Shown in pieces: positions 31,083 to 41,962 of a DNA stretch of 64,000 nt. Position 1 is the first letter of the stretch; each line of letters starts with the position of its first letter. Source of the stretch: Enterovibrio coralii (GTDB lineage: Bacteria > Pseudomonadota > Gammaproteobacteria > Enterobacterales > Vibrionaceae). The notes beneath the pieces are model-generated. The model saw only the letters and a list, made by a program, of their open reading frames with translations, was not told the DNA's origin and made no database searches. A program made the translations under genes and the position numbers. Location of the stretch: NCBI RefSeq assembly GCF_001559595.1, contig NZ_LNTY01000050.1:124001-188000 (forward strand), given 5' to 3'.

Positions 31083-32147
31083 ATGGCTTTGATTAGCTTA
31101 AGGCAATTACTCGATCACGCCGCCGAACATAGCTACGGCATTCCCGCATTTAATGTTAATAACATGGAGCAAGTCCACGCCATTATGGGGGCTGCAAGTG
31201 CAACGGACAGTCCCGTCATTCTTCAGGCTTCTGCGGGTGCAAGAACCTATGCTGGTGCAGGATTTCTTCGTCACTTAATGATTGCCTCTGTAGAAGAGTG
31301 GCCAGATATCCCCGTTGTTGTTCATCAAGACCATGGTGCGTCTCCCGGTGTGTGTCTTCAATCCATCCAACAAGGATTTACGTCCGTCATGATGGATGGA
31401 TCCTTACTCGAAGACATGAAAACGCCTGCAAGTTACGAATACAACTGTTCGGTAACCCGCCAAGTGGTTGAGATGTCTCATGCTGGCGGCGTATCTGTAG
31501 AAGGTGAGCTGGGCTGTTTGGGGTCATTGGAAACCGGCGAAGCGGGAGAGGAAGACGGCTCTGGCGCGGAAGGTATTCTGACTCACGATCAGCTTTTGAC
31601 AGATCCTGAAGAAGCGGCTGATTTCGTACGCCGAACCGGTGTTGATGCATTAGCCATAGCAATTGGCACTAGTCATGGGGCGTATAAATTTACGCGTCCA
31701 CCCACAGGTGACATTCTCGCAATCGATCGAATTAAAGCTATTCATGCCCGCATTCCAGATACTCATCTTGTCATGCATGGCTCGTCTTCTGTTCCTCAAG
31801 ATTGGCTTCAGATCATTAACGAATTCGGCGGCGATATGGGCGAAACCTATGGCGTTCCGGTTTCGGAAATCGTCGAAGGGATTAAACACGGTGTGCGTAA
31901 GGTAAACATTGATACTGACTTACGTATGGCAAGTACGGGGGCTGTTCGTCGTTTCCTTGCTCAGAATCCAAGTAACTTCGACCCAAGAAAGTTTTTGACA
32001 GCCGCGACAAAAGCCATGGAAGAGCTATGCAAAGAACGCTATGAAGCGTTTGGTTGTGCAGGTCATGCGTCGAAAATAAAAGCCCTTAACCTTGAAACCA
32101 TGTCTGCTCGCTATGCGCGTGGCGAATTGGATCCTTCGGTTCGTTGA
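31083..32147 (+). CDS. cbbA: Class II fructose-bisphosphate aldolase, Calvin-cycle type
   Basis: A 354-residue zinc aldolase. VHQDHGAS carries the zinc and catalytic residues, [20 protein letters not shown] is typical of the CbbA branch, and [13 protein letters not shown] and HGSSSVP complete the site. The start at 31083 follows AAGGAGAG; the open frame runs further upstream without support. It makes fructose-1,6-bisphosphate, and probably sedoheptulose-1,7-bisphosphate, in the regeneration phase. It is the first gene of the second cbb operon. Confidence 0.93.
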   Translation: MALISLRQLLDHAAEHSYGIPAFNVNNMEQVHAIMGAASATDSPVILQASAGARTYAGAGFLRHLMIASVEEWPDIPVVVHQDHGASPGVCLQSIQQGFTSVMMDGSLLEDMKTPASYEYNCSVTRQVVEMSHAGGVSVEGELGCLGSLETGEAGEEDGSGAEGILTHDQLLTDPEEAADFVRRTGVDALAIAIGTSHGAYKFTRPPTGDILAIDRIKAIHARIPDTHLVMHGSSSVPQDWLQIINEFGGDMGETYGVPVSEIVEGIKHGVRKVNIDTDLRMASTGAVRRFLAQNPSNFDPRKFLTAATKAMEELCKERYEAFGCAGHASKIKALNLETMSARYARGELDPSVR

Positions 32148-32183
32148 GCTGAGTCCACAAACACATTATCGAAGGAGTTTGCC

Positions 32184-33109
32184 ATGTCTATTAAGCACCC
32201 AATTGTGGCTGTGACTGGTTCATCTGGCGCGGGTACATCAACGGTTAAAAATGCAATGGAACAGATTTTCCGTCGCAGCCAGTTTAATGCAGCGGTTATC
32301 GAAGGAGACAGTTACCACAAGTACGACAGAGCAGAAATGCGAGAGCGCCTCAAAAGGGCTCATGATAAAGGTAAAAACCTGAGTCATTTTGGTCCAGAAG
32401 GGAATGACTTTGGAGAGCTAGAAAAAACCTTTGCTGCGTATGCAGAATCAGGTTCTGCGTTAAGACGCTATTACATTCATAACGAAGAAGAAGCGGCACT
32501 ACATGGCGCAAAAGCGGGCACCTTTACCGATTGGCAAGCAATCCCAGAGGGTTCAGATTTGCTTTTCTATGAAGGCCTTCATGGCGGTGTGGTGACCCCT
32601 CAACATAACGTTGCTCGCTATGTGGATCTGCTAATAGGTGTTGTACCCATCGTAAACCTTGAATGGATCCAGAAAATTCATAGGGATACGAATGTTCGAG
32701 CTATAGCCGTGACGCTGTAACGGATACTATTCTTCGACGTATGCATGACTACGTTCATTTCATCACGCCACAGTTCTCGCTGACTGACATTAACTTTCAG
32801 CGCGTGCCTATGGTGGATACTTCCAACCCGTTTATCGCGAGAGATATTCCTACGTTGGATGAAAGTATGGTGGTGATCAGATTTAGAGATCCGAAGAAAA
32901 CGGGCGTCGATTTTCAGTACTTGCTCAATATGATCCACGGCTCGTTTATGTCTCGTCGAAATAACATTGTTGTGCCCGGCGGGAAAATGGGATTTGCGAT
33001 GGAGTTGATCATGCAACCGCTCATTGAAGAGCTGGTTTATAACGGCTCCAACCGAGTCAGTGTCGCGACTACTCACGATCGCTTCGCGAAACGTGAAATG
33101 CCAGTGTAG
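32184..33109 (+). CDS. cbbP: Phosphoribulokinase, one frameshift
   Basis: About 308 residues when one G is restored near 32700 (GTTCGAGCTATAGC; expected RGYSRDAVTDTILRR). The N-terminus has the P-loop VTGSSGAGTSTVK, then EGDSYHKYDR and FYEGLHGG. It converts ribulose-5-phosphate to the RuBisCO substrate and, with cbbL, marks a real Calvin cycle. Some heterotrophic gammaproteobacteria carry a lone PRK homologue, but the setting here makes CbbP clear. Ends 9 bases before cbbF. Confidence 0.93.
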
Positions 33110-33118
33110 GGGGCGGAC

Positions 33119-34171
33119 ATGATGAGAAAAGGCACAACCTTTACGCGCTTCATTATTGAAGAGCAGCGTCGAATACCTGAATCAACAGGTGAGTTTACCT
33201 TGTTGCTCAGTTCTATCGTCACGGCCTGCAAGGAAATCTCAGATGATGTTAATCGCGGGCAGTTGATCAATGTCCTTGGCAGCGCAGACACCGAAAATGT
33301 TCAAGGAGAAACGCAGAAGAAGCTGGATATTATCTCCAATGAAATCATGATTCGAGCCATGGAGTGGTCCGGAAATTTAGCGGGAATGGCCTCCGAAGAA
33401 ATGGAAACCATGTATTCCATTCCAAGTCGGTTTCCGAAAGGTAAATACCTTCTTGTCTTTGATCCACTTGATGGTTCCTCAAACACGGAAGTGAATGTCT
33501 CAATTGGCACCATCTTTTCCATTTTGCGGTGTCCAGATGGGATTACTGACCCCAAAGAAGAAGACTTTTACCAAGCGGGAACGCAGCAGGTTTGTGCAGG
33601 CTATGTCCTTTATGGACCAGCAACGAATCTGGTGCTCACAACGGGACAGGGCGTAAATGGCTTTACCCTTGATCAGGATATTGGTGAGTTCATTTTGACG
33701 CACCCTAAGCTCACCATTCCTGAGCGTACCAGCGAATTTGCTATCAATATGTCGAACCAGAGACACTGGGAACCCGCCATTAAACGCTACATTGATGAAG
33801 TGGTTGCCGGCGAAGACGGCGTCAGAGGGAGAAACTTCAACACGCGTTGGGTGGCGTCAATGGTTGCGGAAGTGCATAGGATATTGATGCGCGGAGGGAT
33901 TTTCCTTTACCCACGAGATAATCGTGACAACGTAACCAAAGGTAGGCTGCGTTTGTTGTACGAAGCCAACCCAATGAGCTTCATCATCGAGCAAGCTGGT
34001 GGCTCGGCATCGACAGGGAGAGAAAGGATACTGTCAGTCCAGCCAGAACATTTACATCAGCGCATTCCTGTCGTTATAGGAGCCAAGGAGGAAGTAGAGC
34101 GGGTACATCGCTATCACATCGAAATGGACAAGGAGCTAAATGGCTCTCCGCCGCACCGACAAGCTAATTAG
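33119..34171 (+). CDS. cbbF: Class I fructose-1,6-bisphosphatase
   Basis: A 350-residue FBPase with the metal-binding FDPLDGSSN, the N-terminal allosteric-type region, and RYIGSMV-like stretch [12 protein letters not shown] and [16 protein letters not shown]. In autotrophs this enzyme often acts also on sedoheptulose bisphosphate. Intact; lies between cbbP and cbbZ. Confidence 0.93.
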   Translation: MMRKGTTFTRFIIEEQRRIPESTGEFTLLLSSIVTACKEISDDVNRGQLINVLGSADTENVQGETQKKLDIISNEIMIRAMEWSGNLAGMASEEMETMYSIPSRFPKGKYLLVFDPLDGSSNTEVNVSIGTIFSILRCPDGITDPKEEDFYQAGTQQVCAGYVLYGPATNLVLTTGQGVNGFTLDQDIGEFILTHPKLTIPERTSEFAINMSNQRHWEPAIKRYIDEVVAGEDGVRGRNFNTRWVASMVAEVHRILMRGGIFLYPRDNRDNVTKGRLRLLYEANPMSFIIEQAGGSASTGRERILSVQPEHLHQRIPVVIGAKEEVERVHRYHIEMDKELNGSPPHRQAN

Positions 34172-34219
34172 TTGTTCTCGTCTGTGTTGTTTTCATCCCC
34201 AAAGGAGAAGGAGCAACCC

Positions 34220-34893
34220 ATGCTGAAACTCAATAATATTCACGCAATTTGTTTTGATCTCGACGGTACGCTGGTGGATACAGCGGATGACTTGCTCACG
34301 CCGCAGAGGAAATGATGGAAGAACTCGGGCTTCCATTTGGTGGTGTTGATGAAATCAAAAGTTGGGTGGGAGATGGTCACGAACGGTTGATCCACAGGAT
34401 CATTACGCGTCACCTCGATGGTGAAGTCTCAGAGAATGTCTACAACATCGCGAACCCGATTTTTCATCGCGCGTTAAGAAGCCGTCAGTATCAGAACACA
34501 CAGCTTTATCCTGACGTTGCAGCATGTCTTGAACGACTGGAAAGCATGGAGATTCCTAGGGCGTGTGTGACGAATAAGAACACAGCGCAAGCTTATGAAG
34601 TGCTCGACCATCTTGGTATTCGTCACTATTTCACGGTGGTTCTGGGACAGGATTCGGTCGCAGAGCCAAAGCCTTCTCCTGATGGCATTTTTGAGGCTGC
34701 TGAGCACATGAAGGTGGATGCCATCAATGTGTTGATGGTTGGGGACTCTGTCAACGATGTCAGAGCCGCGAGAGCAGCGGGAAGTTCAGTGGTTGCCGTC
34801 TCATACGGCTACAACTATGGCATTGATATCAGCAGTGCGAATCCGGACTCGGTGATAAATAACCTCGCGAGCATTCCCAAAATGATCGCGTAG
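34220..34893 (+). CDS. cbbZ: Phosphoglycolate phosphatase, one frameshift
   Basis: About 224 residues of the HAD family: FDLDGTLVDTADD, then one base lost near 34295 (CTCACGCCGCAG, expected CTCACGGCCGCAG), then CVTNKN, KPSPDGIFEAA and MVGDSVNDVRAAR. It removes 2-phosphoglycolate formed by RuBisCO oxygenase activity. A housekeeping gph would be elsewhere in vibrios; the operon position shows that this copy belongs to the Calvin cluster. Confidence 0.9.
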
Positions 34894-34934
34894 TGGGCAA
34901 TGTGATCACTTAACAAAGGAAGTAGGTGGTTAGA

Positions 34935-35807
34935 ATGTTGATGAAAAACGGAAATCAAGAGCTCGACGCCGTATTAGGCATGCCGGTAGAACTGTGCGCA
35001 CTCTATGTGGAGAACGTTGTCCGAGATACGGCGAAAACCTCCATCATGAGCCGTTTTTCGTCCCTCAAAACTGCAGCACTTAATGTTCAACACAAAGATG
35101 ATCAATCGCTGGTGACGCTTGCGGATAAGGAAGCAGAACGCGTAATAACCGAAAAGCTCATCGAGAAATGGCCGAGTATCCCGGTTCTCAGCGAAGAGCT
35201 TTCACTTGAAGAACAGGAGCAGGTACTGAGCGACAACAGTGATGCGTTGTGGATATTGGATCCTTTGGACGGAACCAGCAATTTTACCGCAGGCATTCCA
35301 TATTTCTGCACGTCTCTTGCGCTTATCATCAATGGCCAAGTTGTGATGGGATTGGTCTACGACCCTTGTCGTGATGAGGCGTTTTTCGCGGCAAAAGGGA
35401 GTGGGGCGTTCATTAATAACCATGCGATTGAAGAATGGCAAGAAACGGCTGAGCTTTCACAAACCATGGCGTTAATCGATTTCAAACGGCTATCGCCACC
35501 TTTAGCGTCTGGCATTGCTGCATCACCACCGTATCGCTCTCAGCGAAGTTTTGGAGCCAGTGCGCTTGATTGGTGTTGGATTGCATCAAACCGATGCCAG
35601 ATTTACCTTCACGGGAGCCAGAAGCTTTGGGACTATGCCGCGGGATCGCTGATTTTGGCCGAGTCGGGAGGTGTATCTTCAACCTTCCAAGGCGAGGAGG
35701 TGCTTCATTGCAGTTTACATCCGCGAAGCGTCATTGCTGCGTCAACAGGGCGATACTTTGAGCTATGGGATAGTTGGCTGGAAGACAAAATCCCGCAAAG
35801 CGTTTGA
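34935..35807 (+). CDS. Inositol-monophosphatase-family phosphatase in the cbb operon
   Basis: About 290 residues. The family motif LDPLDGTSNF near residue 115 and WDYAAGSLILAESGG near 240 are intact, with metal acids at SEEL (about 90). Family members act on inositol phosphate, PAP or, in some lineages, fructose/sedoheptulose bisphosphate. Its place as the last gene of cbbAPFZ suggests a sugar-bisphosphatase or a PAP phosphatase role, but the sequence alone does not decide. The ATG at 34935 has AGGTGG at the right spacing; GTG at 34926 is an alternative. Confidence 0.8.
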   Translation: MLMKNGNQELDAVLGMPVELCALYVENVVRDTAKTSIMSRFSSLKTAALNVQHKDDQSLVTLADKEAERVITEKLIEKWPSIPVLSEELSLEEQEQVLSDNSDALWILDPLDGTSNFTAGIPYFCTSLALIINGQVVMGLVYDPCRDEAFFAAKGSGAFINNHAIEEWQETAELSQTMALIDFKRLSPPLASGIAASPPYRSQRSFGASALDWCWIASNRCQIYLHGSQKLWDYAAGSLILAESGGVSSTFQGEEVLHCSLHPRSVIAASTGRYFELWDSWLEDKIPQSV

Positions 35808-35834
35808 TGTTTCTCAACGGTTTTTGAACAACAA

Positions 35835-35858
35835 AAAAGCCAGCGATTGCTGGCTTTT
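35835..35858. terminator. Bidirectional terminator
   Basis: AAAAGCCAGC (35835-35844) pairs with GCTGGCTTTT (35849-35858). It serves both the cbb operon (plus) and the convergent helicase gene (minus). Confidence 0.85.
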
Positions 35859-35879
35859 CTTCTTATGTTACTGTGTGAA

Positions 35880-37493
35880 TTAGTAGTTACCCCAATTCAC
35901 TTTCACATTGTCACCAGAAGGGCGACGTTTAGCGGCAGGCTTGCGCGATTGACCTTGCTTAGGCTGCGCTGCTTGTGGATGACCTTGTTTGTTCTGGCCG
36001 TCGCGATCGTTCGTTCTTTCGCGGTTTCCTTGATTTGCACGGTTACCCTGTGGCTTGCGGCTTGGTTGCGCTGCGTCACCTTCACGGCGTGCAGGTCTGT
36101 TACCTTGAGGGCGGCGCGGTTTACCCTCTGCTGACAGACCTTCTTTTTTGCCTTCAGCGTTTGCATGACGTGGCTTGCCTCTACCAAAAGACGGTTTGTT
36201 CTTTTGTGCTGGCTTATCCTTATGGCCATTGTTTGCGTTTGCAGACGTGTGTTTCGCTTCGCCATTATTTTGCGCTGCGCCTTGTACGCGCGGCTTCTTA
36301 GGTTTCTTCGGCTTTTTAGGCTTAATAGGGCGCGTATCCAGTTTTGACTCTGGCAACGTGTTTGTTGCTTTAAAACCATCCAATTCAAGTCGAGGCAACA
36401 CTTGTTGAATTAAACGTTCGATGCCGAACAGATCATCGGCTTCATCTGCACAAACCAAGGATACGGCTTTACCTGCTTCGCCAGCACGACCTGTGCGACC
36501 AATGCGGTGCACGTAGTCTTCTGAAACGTGTGGGATTTCGAAGTTCACAACTTGAGGTAGTTGAGGAATATCAATCCCACGTGCTGCAATATCCGTCGCG
36601 ACCAATACGCGAACATCACCGGTTTTAAAATCAGCCAGTGCTTTTGTACGGGCACTTTGGCTCTTGTTACCGTGAATGGGCGCTGCTGTAATTCCTTCAT
36701 CATTCAGGAAGTGAGAAAGCTTGTTTGCGCCATGTTTGGTGCGGGTAAATACCAACACTTGCTTCCATTCGCCATCTTTAATCAGCTTCGAAAGCATTGC
36801 TGGTTTCTTTTTCTTGTCTGCAGGGTAGATAAACTGCTCAACAGTGCGCGCAGTGGAGTTTGCAGGCGTCACTGAGATTTCGACTGGATTGTTCACCAAG
36901 CCTTTAGCCAGTGCACGAATCTCGTCTGAAAACGTTGCTGAGAACAGCAGGTTTTGGCGGTTCTTAGGCAGCAGATCCAGAATTTTCTTGATGTCACGGA
37001 AGAAGCCCATGTCCAACATGCGGTCAGCTTCGTCTAGTACCAACACTTCCAGTTGAGAGAACTTCACGGCATTTTGTTGGTACAAATCCAGCAGTCTGCC
37101 AGGCGTTGCCACCAAAATGTCAGTACCTTTGCGCAGGTTCAACATTTGTGGATTGATTTTCACGCCACCAAATACAACGCTAGAGCGCAAGCGCAGGTGA
37201 CTGCTATAGCCAATCGCGTTTTCGTGGATTTGTGCTGCCAATTCACGCGTCGGTGTCAGGATCAACGCACGAACATGGTTTCCTTTCACGCGCGGACCAT
37301 GGCTCAAACGCTCAAGAATAGGGAGCGTGAAGCCCGCCGTTTTACCCGTACCCGTCTGTGCTGCAGCCATTACATCTTTACCTTCAAGTACGGCAGGAAT
37401 TGCCTGAGCTTGAATCGGAGATGGCGTGTCGTAGCCTTTATCTTGAATGGCACGAAGAATTGGAGCAGAGAGACCGAGTGAGGTAAAACCCAT
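35880..37493 (-). CDS. rhlE: DEAD-box RNA helicase, RhlE type
   Basis: About 537 residues from the start [16 protein letters not shown]; the open frame extends upstream to 37601 without support. Core motifs: [42 protein letters not shown] and [10 protein letters not shown]. The last 150 residues are rich in K, Q, N, R and G (such as [10 protein letters not shown]), a low-complexity RNA-binding tail usual in this group. Acts in ribosome assembly or RNA turnover. Core genome. Confidence 0.93.
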   Translation of the reverse strand: MGFTSLGLSAPILRAIQDKGYDTPSPIQAQAIPAVLEGKDVMAAAQTGTGKTAGFTLPILERLSHGPRVKGNHVRALILTPTRELAAQIHENAIGYSSHLRLRSSVVFGGVKINPQMLNLRKGTDILVATPGRLLDLYQQNAVKFSQLEVLVLDEADRMLDMGFFRDIKKILDLLPKNRQNLLFSATFSDEIRALAKGLVNNPVEISVTPANSTARTVEQFIYPADKKKKPAMLSKLIKDGEWKQVLVFTRTKHGANKLSHFLNDEGITAAPIHGNKSQSARTKALADFKTGDVRVLVATDIAARGIDIPQLPQVVNFEIPHVSEDYVHRIGRTGRAGEAGKAVSLVCADEADDLFGIERLIQQVLPRLELDGFKATNTLPESKLDTRPIKPKKPKKPKKPRVQGAAQNNGEAKHTSANANNGHKDKPAQKNKPSFGRGKPRHANAEGKKEGLSAEGKPRRPQGNRPARREGDAAQPSRKPQGNRANQGNRERTNDRDGQNKQGHPQAAQPKQGQSRKPAAKRRPSGDNVKVNWGNY

Positions 37494-37766
37494 ATATATA
37501 CTTCTCAACAAGATGACGCTCAATGTAGAGCGTTCGCCGACAGTTCGGCGTGCTTTGGGACAAAGGGGCGCTATTCTGCGCCTTTCGTCTTGGTAGAGCA
37601 ATGAATATCTGGCTTACAGACTAGAAAACCGATGGAAAATAGGGCGCAAAGTGACATTTCAACGTTTTGCTTTGGTCATATTAGTCGACGCTGAATCAGG
37701 GATAAGACGCAGCAACCAGTTACTCTTCATATAATTATCTGAACTTCATGCTAAACGAGTTCGCTT

Positions 37767-39086
37767 ATGTCGAAACCAGAACGCACATTAATCGCTTGTC
37801 ACGAGTGTGGGCTGGTATCTGCGATCCCGCCGCTTGGAAACGGCCATAAAGCATCGTGCCCGCGATGCGGTCACACATTGGCAAGACGTGTAGAAAACTG
37901 TTCTGCGAAAGTTACCGCGTTTGGCATCTCATGTTTGGTGATGCTGGCATTGAGTTGTTCCTTTCCATTTATGTCATTCAGCGCAGGTGGTATTAGCCAC
38001 CAAATTTCATTGATTGATGCCTTACAGGTATTTCGCCACTTTGATAACAATGCGCTTGCAGCACTCTTGCTTTCTACCGTCATTTTCCTGCCGGCACTTT
38101 ATATCGTTGTCGTGATGTACTTGTTCGCATTAACTGAGAAAAAGGTGGAAGGGAAAGCCACTTTAACACCTGATCACGTGGCCAAACGTCTGTGTCGCTT
38201 AGTCTTTCGGGTGGAAATATGGTTGCTGGTCGATATTTTTCTCATTGGTGTCATTGTTAGCTTGGTAAAAATCGCGGCGTTGGCAGACGTAGAGTTAGGA
38301 AGTGCATTCTGGAGTTATGCCGCTTACAGCGCGCTCGTGGTGCTCTTTTCACGCGCCATCGACAAAGAATGGCTTTGGGAAAATCTGTTACCTCATTGTT
38401 CAACGGGCGATGTAAAAACAGGGGATACGCACCTTTCTAGCAATCACACCGCTTGCAGCTTGTGCCATCAAATAAATCCTCATTCGAAGGGAAAACTGCC
38501 AACGTATTGCTGCCGTTGCGACAGTAAACTGCATCATTATGAGCCGCGCACAAACGATAGCTGGGCGTGGTCTTTTCTCTTCAGTGCAATCATCTTTTAT
38601 ATACCGGCCAATCTCTATCCAATGATGTACACAGTTAGCCTCGGAAGCACCGAACGTTCCACCATCATGGACGGCGTTATCCTGCTTTGGCAGTTAGGAT
38701 CGTATCCCGTCGCGTCGATCATCTTTATCGCGAGCGTGTTTGTCCCGATGACAAAGATGTTCATCATGATTTGGTTATTACGATCATCAAAAGCGACGAC
38801 ATATGAGAGTGATAGTAATGCCATGAAAAAGCTCAAATACTACCGATTCACAGAGTTGGTAGGGCGCTGGTCTATGATCGATGTGTTTGTTGTCGCGCTG
38901 CTTTCTGCATTAGTGAATTTGAAAGGGTTGATGACAATCAGTCCAGGTCCAGCGGCACTTTATTTTGCGTTAGTGGTGTTCTTCACCATGTGTGCTGCGT
39001 TGATTTTCGACCCTCGAACATTTTGGGGACCTTACGTGCCAAATAAGCAAAATGAAACATCTGCATTAACTGTTCAAGCAGCATGA
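37767..39086 (+). CDS. pqiA: Intermembrane transport protein PqiA
   Basis: A 439-residue inner-membrane protein with two PqiA repeats. Each begins with a zinc-ribbon (CHECG..CPRCG; CSLCHQ..CCRCDS) and continues with four membrane segments. It partners PqiB in lipid transport between the membranes. First gene of pqiABC, 10 bases before pqiB. Confidence 0.93.
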   Translation: MSKPERTLIACHECGLVSAIPPLGNGHKASCPRCGHTLARRVENCSAKVTAFGISCLVMLALSCSFPFMSFSAGGISHQISLIDALQVFRHFDNNALAALLLSTVIFLPALYIVVVMYLFALTEKKVEGKATLTPDHVAKRLCRLVFRVEIWLLVDIFLIGVIVSLVKIAALADVELGSAFWSYAAYSALVVLFSRAIDKEWLWENLLPHCSTGDVKTGDTHLSSNHTACSLCHQINPHSKGKLPTYCCRCDSKLHHYEPRTNDSWAWSFLFSAIIFYIPANLYPMMYTVSLGSTERSTIMDGVILLWQLGSYPVASIIFIASVFVPMTKMFIMIWLLRSSKATTYESDSNAMKKLKYYRFTELVGRWSMIDVFVVALLSALVNLKGLMTISPGPAALYFALVVFFTMCAALIFDPRTFWGPYVPNKQNETSALTVQAA

Positions 39087-39096
39087 GTGATGACTA

Positions 39097-40769
39097 ATGA
39101 ATGAACAAGAGGATGTCACAGCGACAGTTAAAAAAGGGCGGTCATTCTCCGCCGTGTGGATATTGCCGATCGTTTCTTTGGCAATTGGGCTTTGGATGCT
39201 TTACCAATATCAAACCAGTCAAGGCACCTTGATTACGCTGTATGTTCAAACGGCTGAGGGCATAGAAGCAGGAAAAACCGAGATTCGCGCCCTGAGCGTA
39301 AAAGTTGGCGTGGTGACAGAAGTATCACTCAATAAGGATTACTCGGCCATTGTCTTAAAGCTAGGATGGATAAAGACGCCGACCGAATGTTACTTGAAGA
39401 CTCGACCTTTTGGGTGGTGAAACCACGAATAGGAAAAGAGGGCGTGTCAGGCTTACAAACCCTGCTTTCGGGAGCGTATATCGCGCTGCGCCCCGGGCAA
39501 TCCGACAAAAAGGAAGACGCGTTTACGGTGCTCGAGGTGCCACCCGTCGCACCGCCTGATGCAAAAGGCTTAAGAGTCGTGCTCAACGCGCAAAAAGCCG
39601 GAAAGCTCTCTGTCGGTGACCCTGTGTTGTTCGATGGATTCACAGTAGGGCGCGTGGAAAATGTGGACTTTGATATCGAAAAGCAAAAGGCAGCTTATCA
39701 GCTTTTTATCTTTCAACCCTATGACTCACTCATTCGTAGCGAAACCCGCTTTTGGCTGACGTCAGGCTTGAACATTAAGCTCAATGCGCAAGGATTTGAC
39801 GTGGAAGTGGCGTCATTAGAGTCCTTGATTAGCGGAGGCGTTACCTTTGCAGTGCCAAAAGGACAGCCATCGGGATACCCAATTTCAGAACAGATGACGA
39901 GCTTCCGATTGTTTGACGATATCAAGCAAGTGCAAGAGCAGATGTACGATAACTATCTGGAATATGCGTTGCTCTTTTCCGAATCCGTACGAGGACTAAA
40001 TCCCGGCGCACCGGTTGAGTATCGGGGCATTCGCATCGGTACCGTAGAGAAAGTACCGCTTCATTTAAATGATAAAAAACATGGGTTTGCATCTAAACAA
40101 ATCCCAGTGCTTATTCACATTGAAATCGAACGAATCCTTGAACCAACACTGACGATCACAGCCAATGAACTCATCGATGACTTTGATAACGAGTTCAAAA
40201 GCGGATTGCGAGCCACGCTAAAAACAGGGAACTTGCTGACAGGGGCACTGTATATCGACACCGATTTCTATGAAGATGAAGTCGATAAAGACTACCTAAA
40301 AAACTACCGTGGCTATCGTAACTTTCCGACCGTTTCTGGTGATTTTACGCAATTTCAACGCCAAATCGGTAGCATTCTCAATAAGTTGAACAATCTTCCC
40401 GTCGAGAAAGTGTTGACCTCTTTAGATGATACTTTGATTGTCACACAAGAGACGATAGGCAGCGTAAACAATGCGGCTAAGGAGCTGGATTCACTTCTTA
40501 AGCGTCTCGATACGCTGGCGAAAAAAGACGAAACACAGAAGTTACCGAAGGAAATTCGTGAAACGCTGCAGCAACTGCAAATCACGTTGAAAGGGTTTAG
40601 CCCTGATTCTGCGTCTTATCAACAGCTTCAAGAAACGATGAAAAGCTTCAATGATGCCATGGATGAGTTTGGTCCGCTGATGCAAAAACTTAATCAAAAG
40701 CCTGATTCGTTAATCTTTGGAGAGAGTCCTGAAGGGGATCCTATGCCTGTAAAAGGAAGAAAACAGTGA
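39097..40769 (+). CDS. pqiB: MCE-domain intermembrane transport protein PqiB, one frameshift
   Basis: About 557 residues when a base near 39362 (AAGCTAGGATGG) is restored. One N-terminal membrane helix (WILPIVSLAIGLWMLY), then three MCE domains and a C-terminal coiled coil (about 440-530) that forms a needle-like channel towards the outer membrane. It overlaps the pqiC start by 4 bases. Confidence 0.92.
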
Positions 40770-41344
40770 AAAAAATACTGATATTCAGCCTGGCAATTTT
40801 CTCTCTCGTTGGTTGCAGCAGTACGCCAACACCAAAGACAACAACATATTTGTTGCCAATTGTCGATGTCAGCAAACGAGTCTATAAAAAAGGAGAGCCC
40901 ATATTGGTCGTGCAGCCAGTCAAGGTTGCTGATTATCTCTCTAACAATGGCCTTGCTTACAGGACAGCAAAGAACGAAGTCGTCATCGCGCAATATAATT
41001 TATGGGGTGAAGATGTCTCCGAACAAATCTCCGAACGGTTGACTGCAGAGTTAAAAAGAACAAACGCAGCGATATGGCCAACAGAGCCAAGCGCAGCACT
41101 TAATGCGCTAGACTCAAAGACGTTACAAGTTAACGTTGTGCAATTTGATGGGGATTACCAAGGAAACGCCACGATTGCAGGCGAATGGACCTTGATGAAT
41201 GCCAACGGTGACATTGTGATGTCAAAAGGATTCGAGATTAAAGAGCCATTAGCAACAGAGGGATATCCCGCACTGGTGGATGCGTTGAGCGCTACCTTGA
41301 ACAAACTGGCAAAAGATATCGCGAGCACAATGCAGGACAATTAA
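40766..41344 (+). CDS. pqiC: Outer-membrane lipoprotein PqiC
   Basis: A 192-residue ABC-type transport auxiliary lipoprotein: signal peptide ending LVGC with the lipobox Cys near residue 17, then the PqiC/YmbA domain (YLLPIVDVSKR, VVQPVKVADYLS). Anchors the PqiB channel at the outer membrane. Last gene before the accessory region. Confidence 0.9.
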   Translation: MKKILIFSLAIFSLVGCSSTPTPKTTTYLLPIVDVSKRVYKKGEPILVVQPVKVADYLSNNGLAYRTAKNEVVIAQYNLWGEDVSEQISERLTAELKRTNAAIWPTEPSAALNALDSKTLQVNVVQFDGDYQGNATIAGEWTLMNANGDIVMSKGFEIKEPLATEGYPALVDALSATLNKLAKDIASTMQDN

Positions 41345-41534
41345 AAGTACCGGCCTTAGGTAAGAGGTAATCAAGCGAATACGGCGCACCGAGAAATCTC
41401 CGCGCTAACTGCGTTTAGATTTAGCGATATCACAATCCAAACCCGTCAGAATCCGATCTCCACAAACAGCACTTGTCCAAATCCAGATAATTCATCAGAG
41501 AATGAAGAAGCTGACAGTAAACCATGTTTAGTGG

Positions 41535-41586
41535 CAGCTTATTAATAAGCTGGTAATTATCTATTTTATGGTAAATAGATAATTAC
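41535..41586. repeat. Two adjacent perfect palindromes
   Basis: CAGCTTATTAATAAGCTG (41535-41552) is an 18-bp perfect palindrome. It directly abuts a 14-bp perfect stem GTAATTATCTATTT (41553-41566) / AAATAGATAATTAC (41573-41586) with a 6-base loop. No T run follows, so they are not ordinary terminators. They lie 80 bases from the dif-like site. Confidence 0.8.
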
Positions 41587-41665
41587 GTTTAATAGACTGA
41601 AATTGTTGAAGAAAGAGGGTCATTACAGACAGTGGAGAACCAGATTTCGCGTAGCTGCATATCTC

Positions 41666-41693
41666 ATTTAACATAAGATAGATAATGCGAACA
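41666..41693 (-). other. dif: dif-like XerCD recombination site
   Basis: Read on the minus strand: XerC arm TGTTCGCATTA, 6-base centre TCTATC, XerD arm TTATGTTAAAT. The XerD arm is identical to the V. cholerae dif1 arm as I recall it, and the whole site matches 24 of 28. The XerC arm carries TTCGCATTA, as do the phage-type sites of the array, so this may be the chromosomal dif or a hybrid prophage end. The genome position between vpsS-like and matP/fabA blocks agrees with the dif1 location in V. cholerae. Confidence 0.7.
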
Positions 41694-41695
41694 GT

Positions 41696-41962
41696 ATGTG
41701 TAGACGCAAAGTTGCTGCTGCTCTGTTGTCACTGACTGAGCGTCAGGTTCAACGGCTAATGAATCAGTTTCGCCAGTCCGGTATCGAAGGACTGGTCTCA
41801 ATTCGCGAGAACTTGGTTATAAATCGCCACACAGTCATCAATAGACGTAAAACCGTACGCTGCCAACGTGAAGGATTCCCCTCTACGCGCACTCTATTGC
41901 CGTTACAGCGGATTGTTAGCTTAGTGGTGAATGAACCTCTAAAATCTTTTGATTTACGCTAG
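41696..41962 (+). pseudogene. Transposase N-terminal remnant (ISNCY-like HTH)
   Basis: Residues 10-40 (ALLSLTERQVQRLMNQFRQ and GIEGLVSIREN) look like the helix-turn-helix start of ISNCY-family transposases, which commonly read LTERQVxRL..GxxGLVSKR. The catalytic part is missing and no inverted repeats were found. The frame begins three bases past the dif-like site. Confidence 0.45.
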
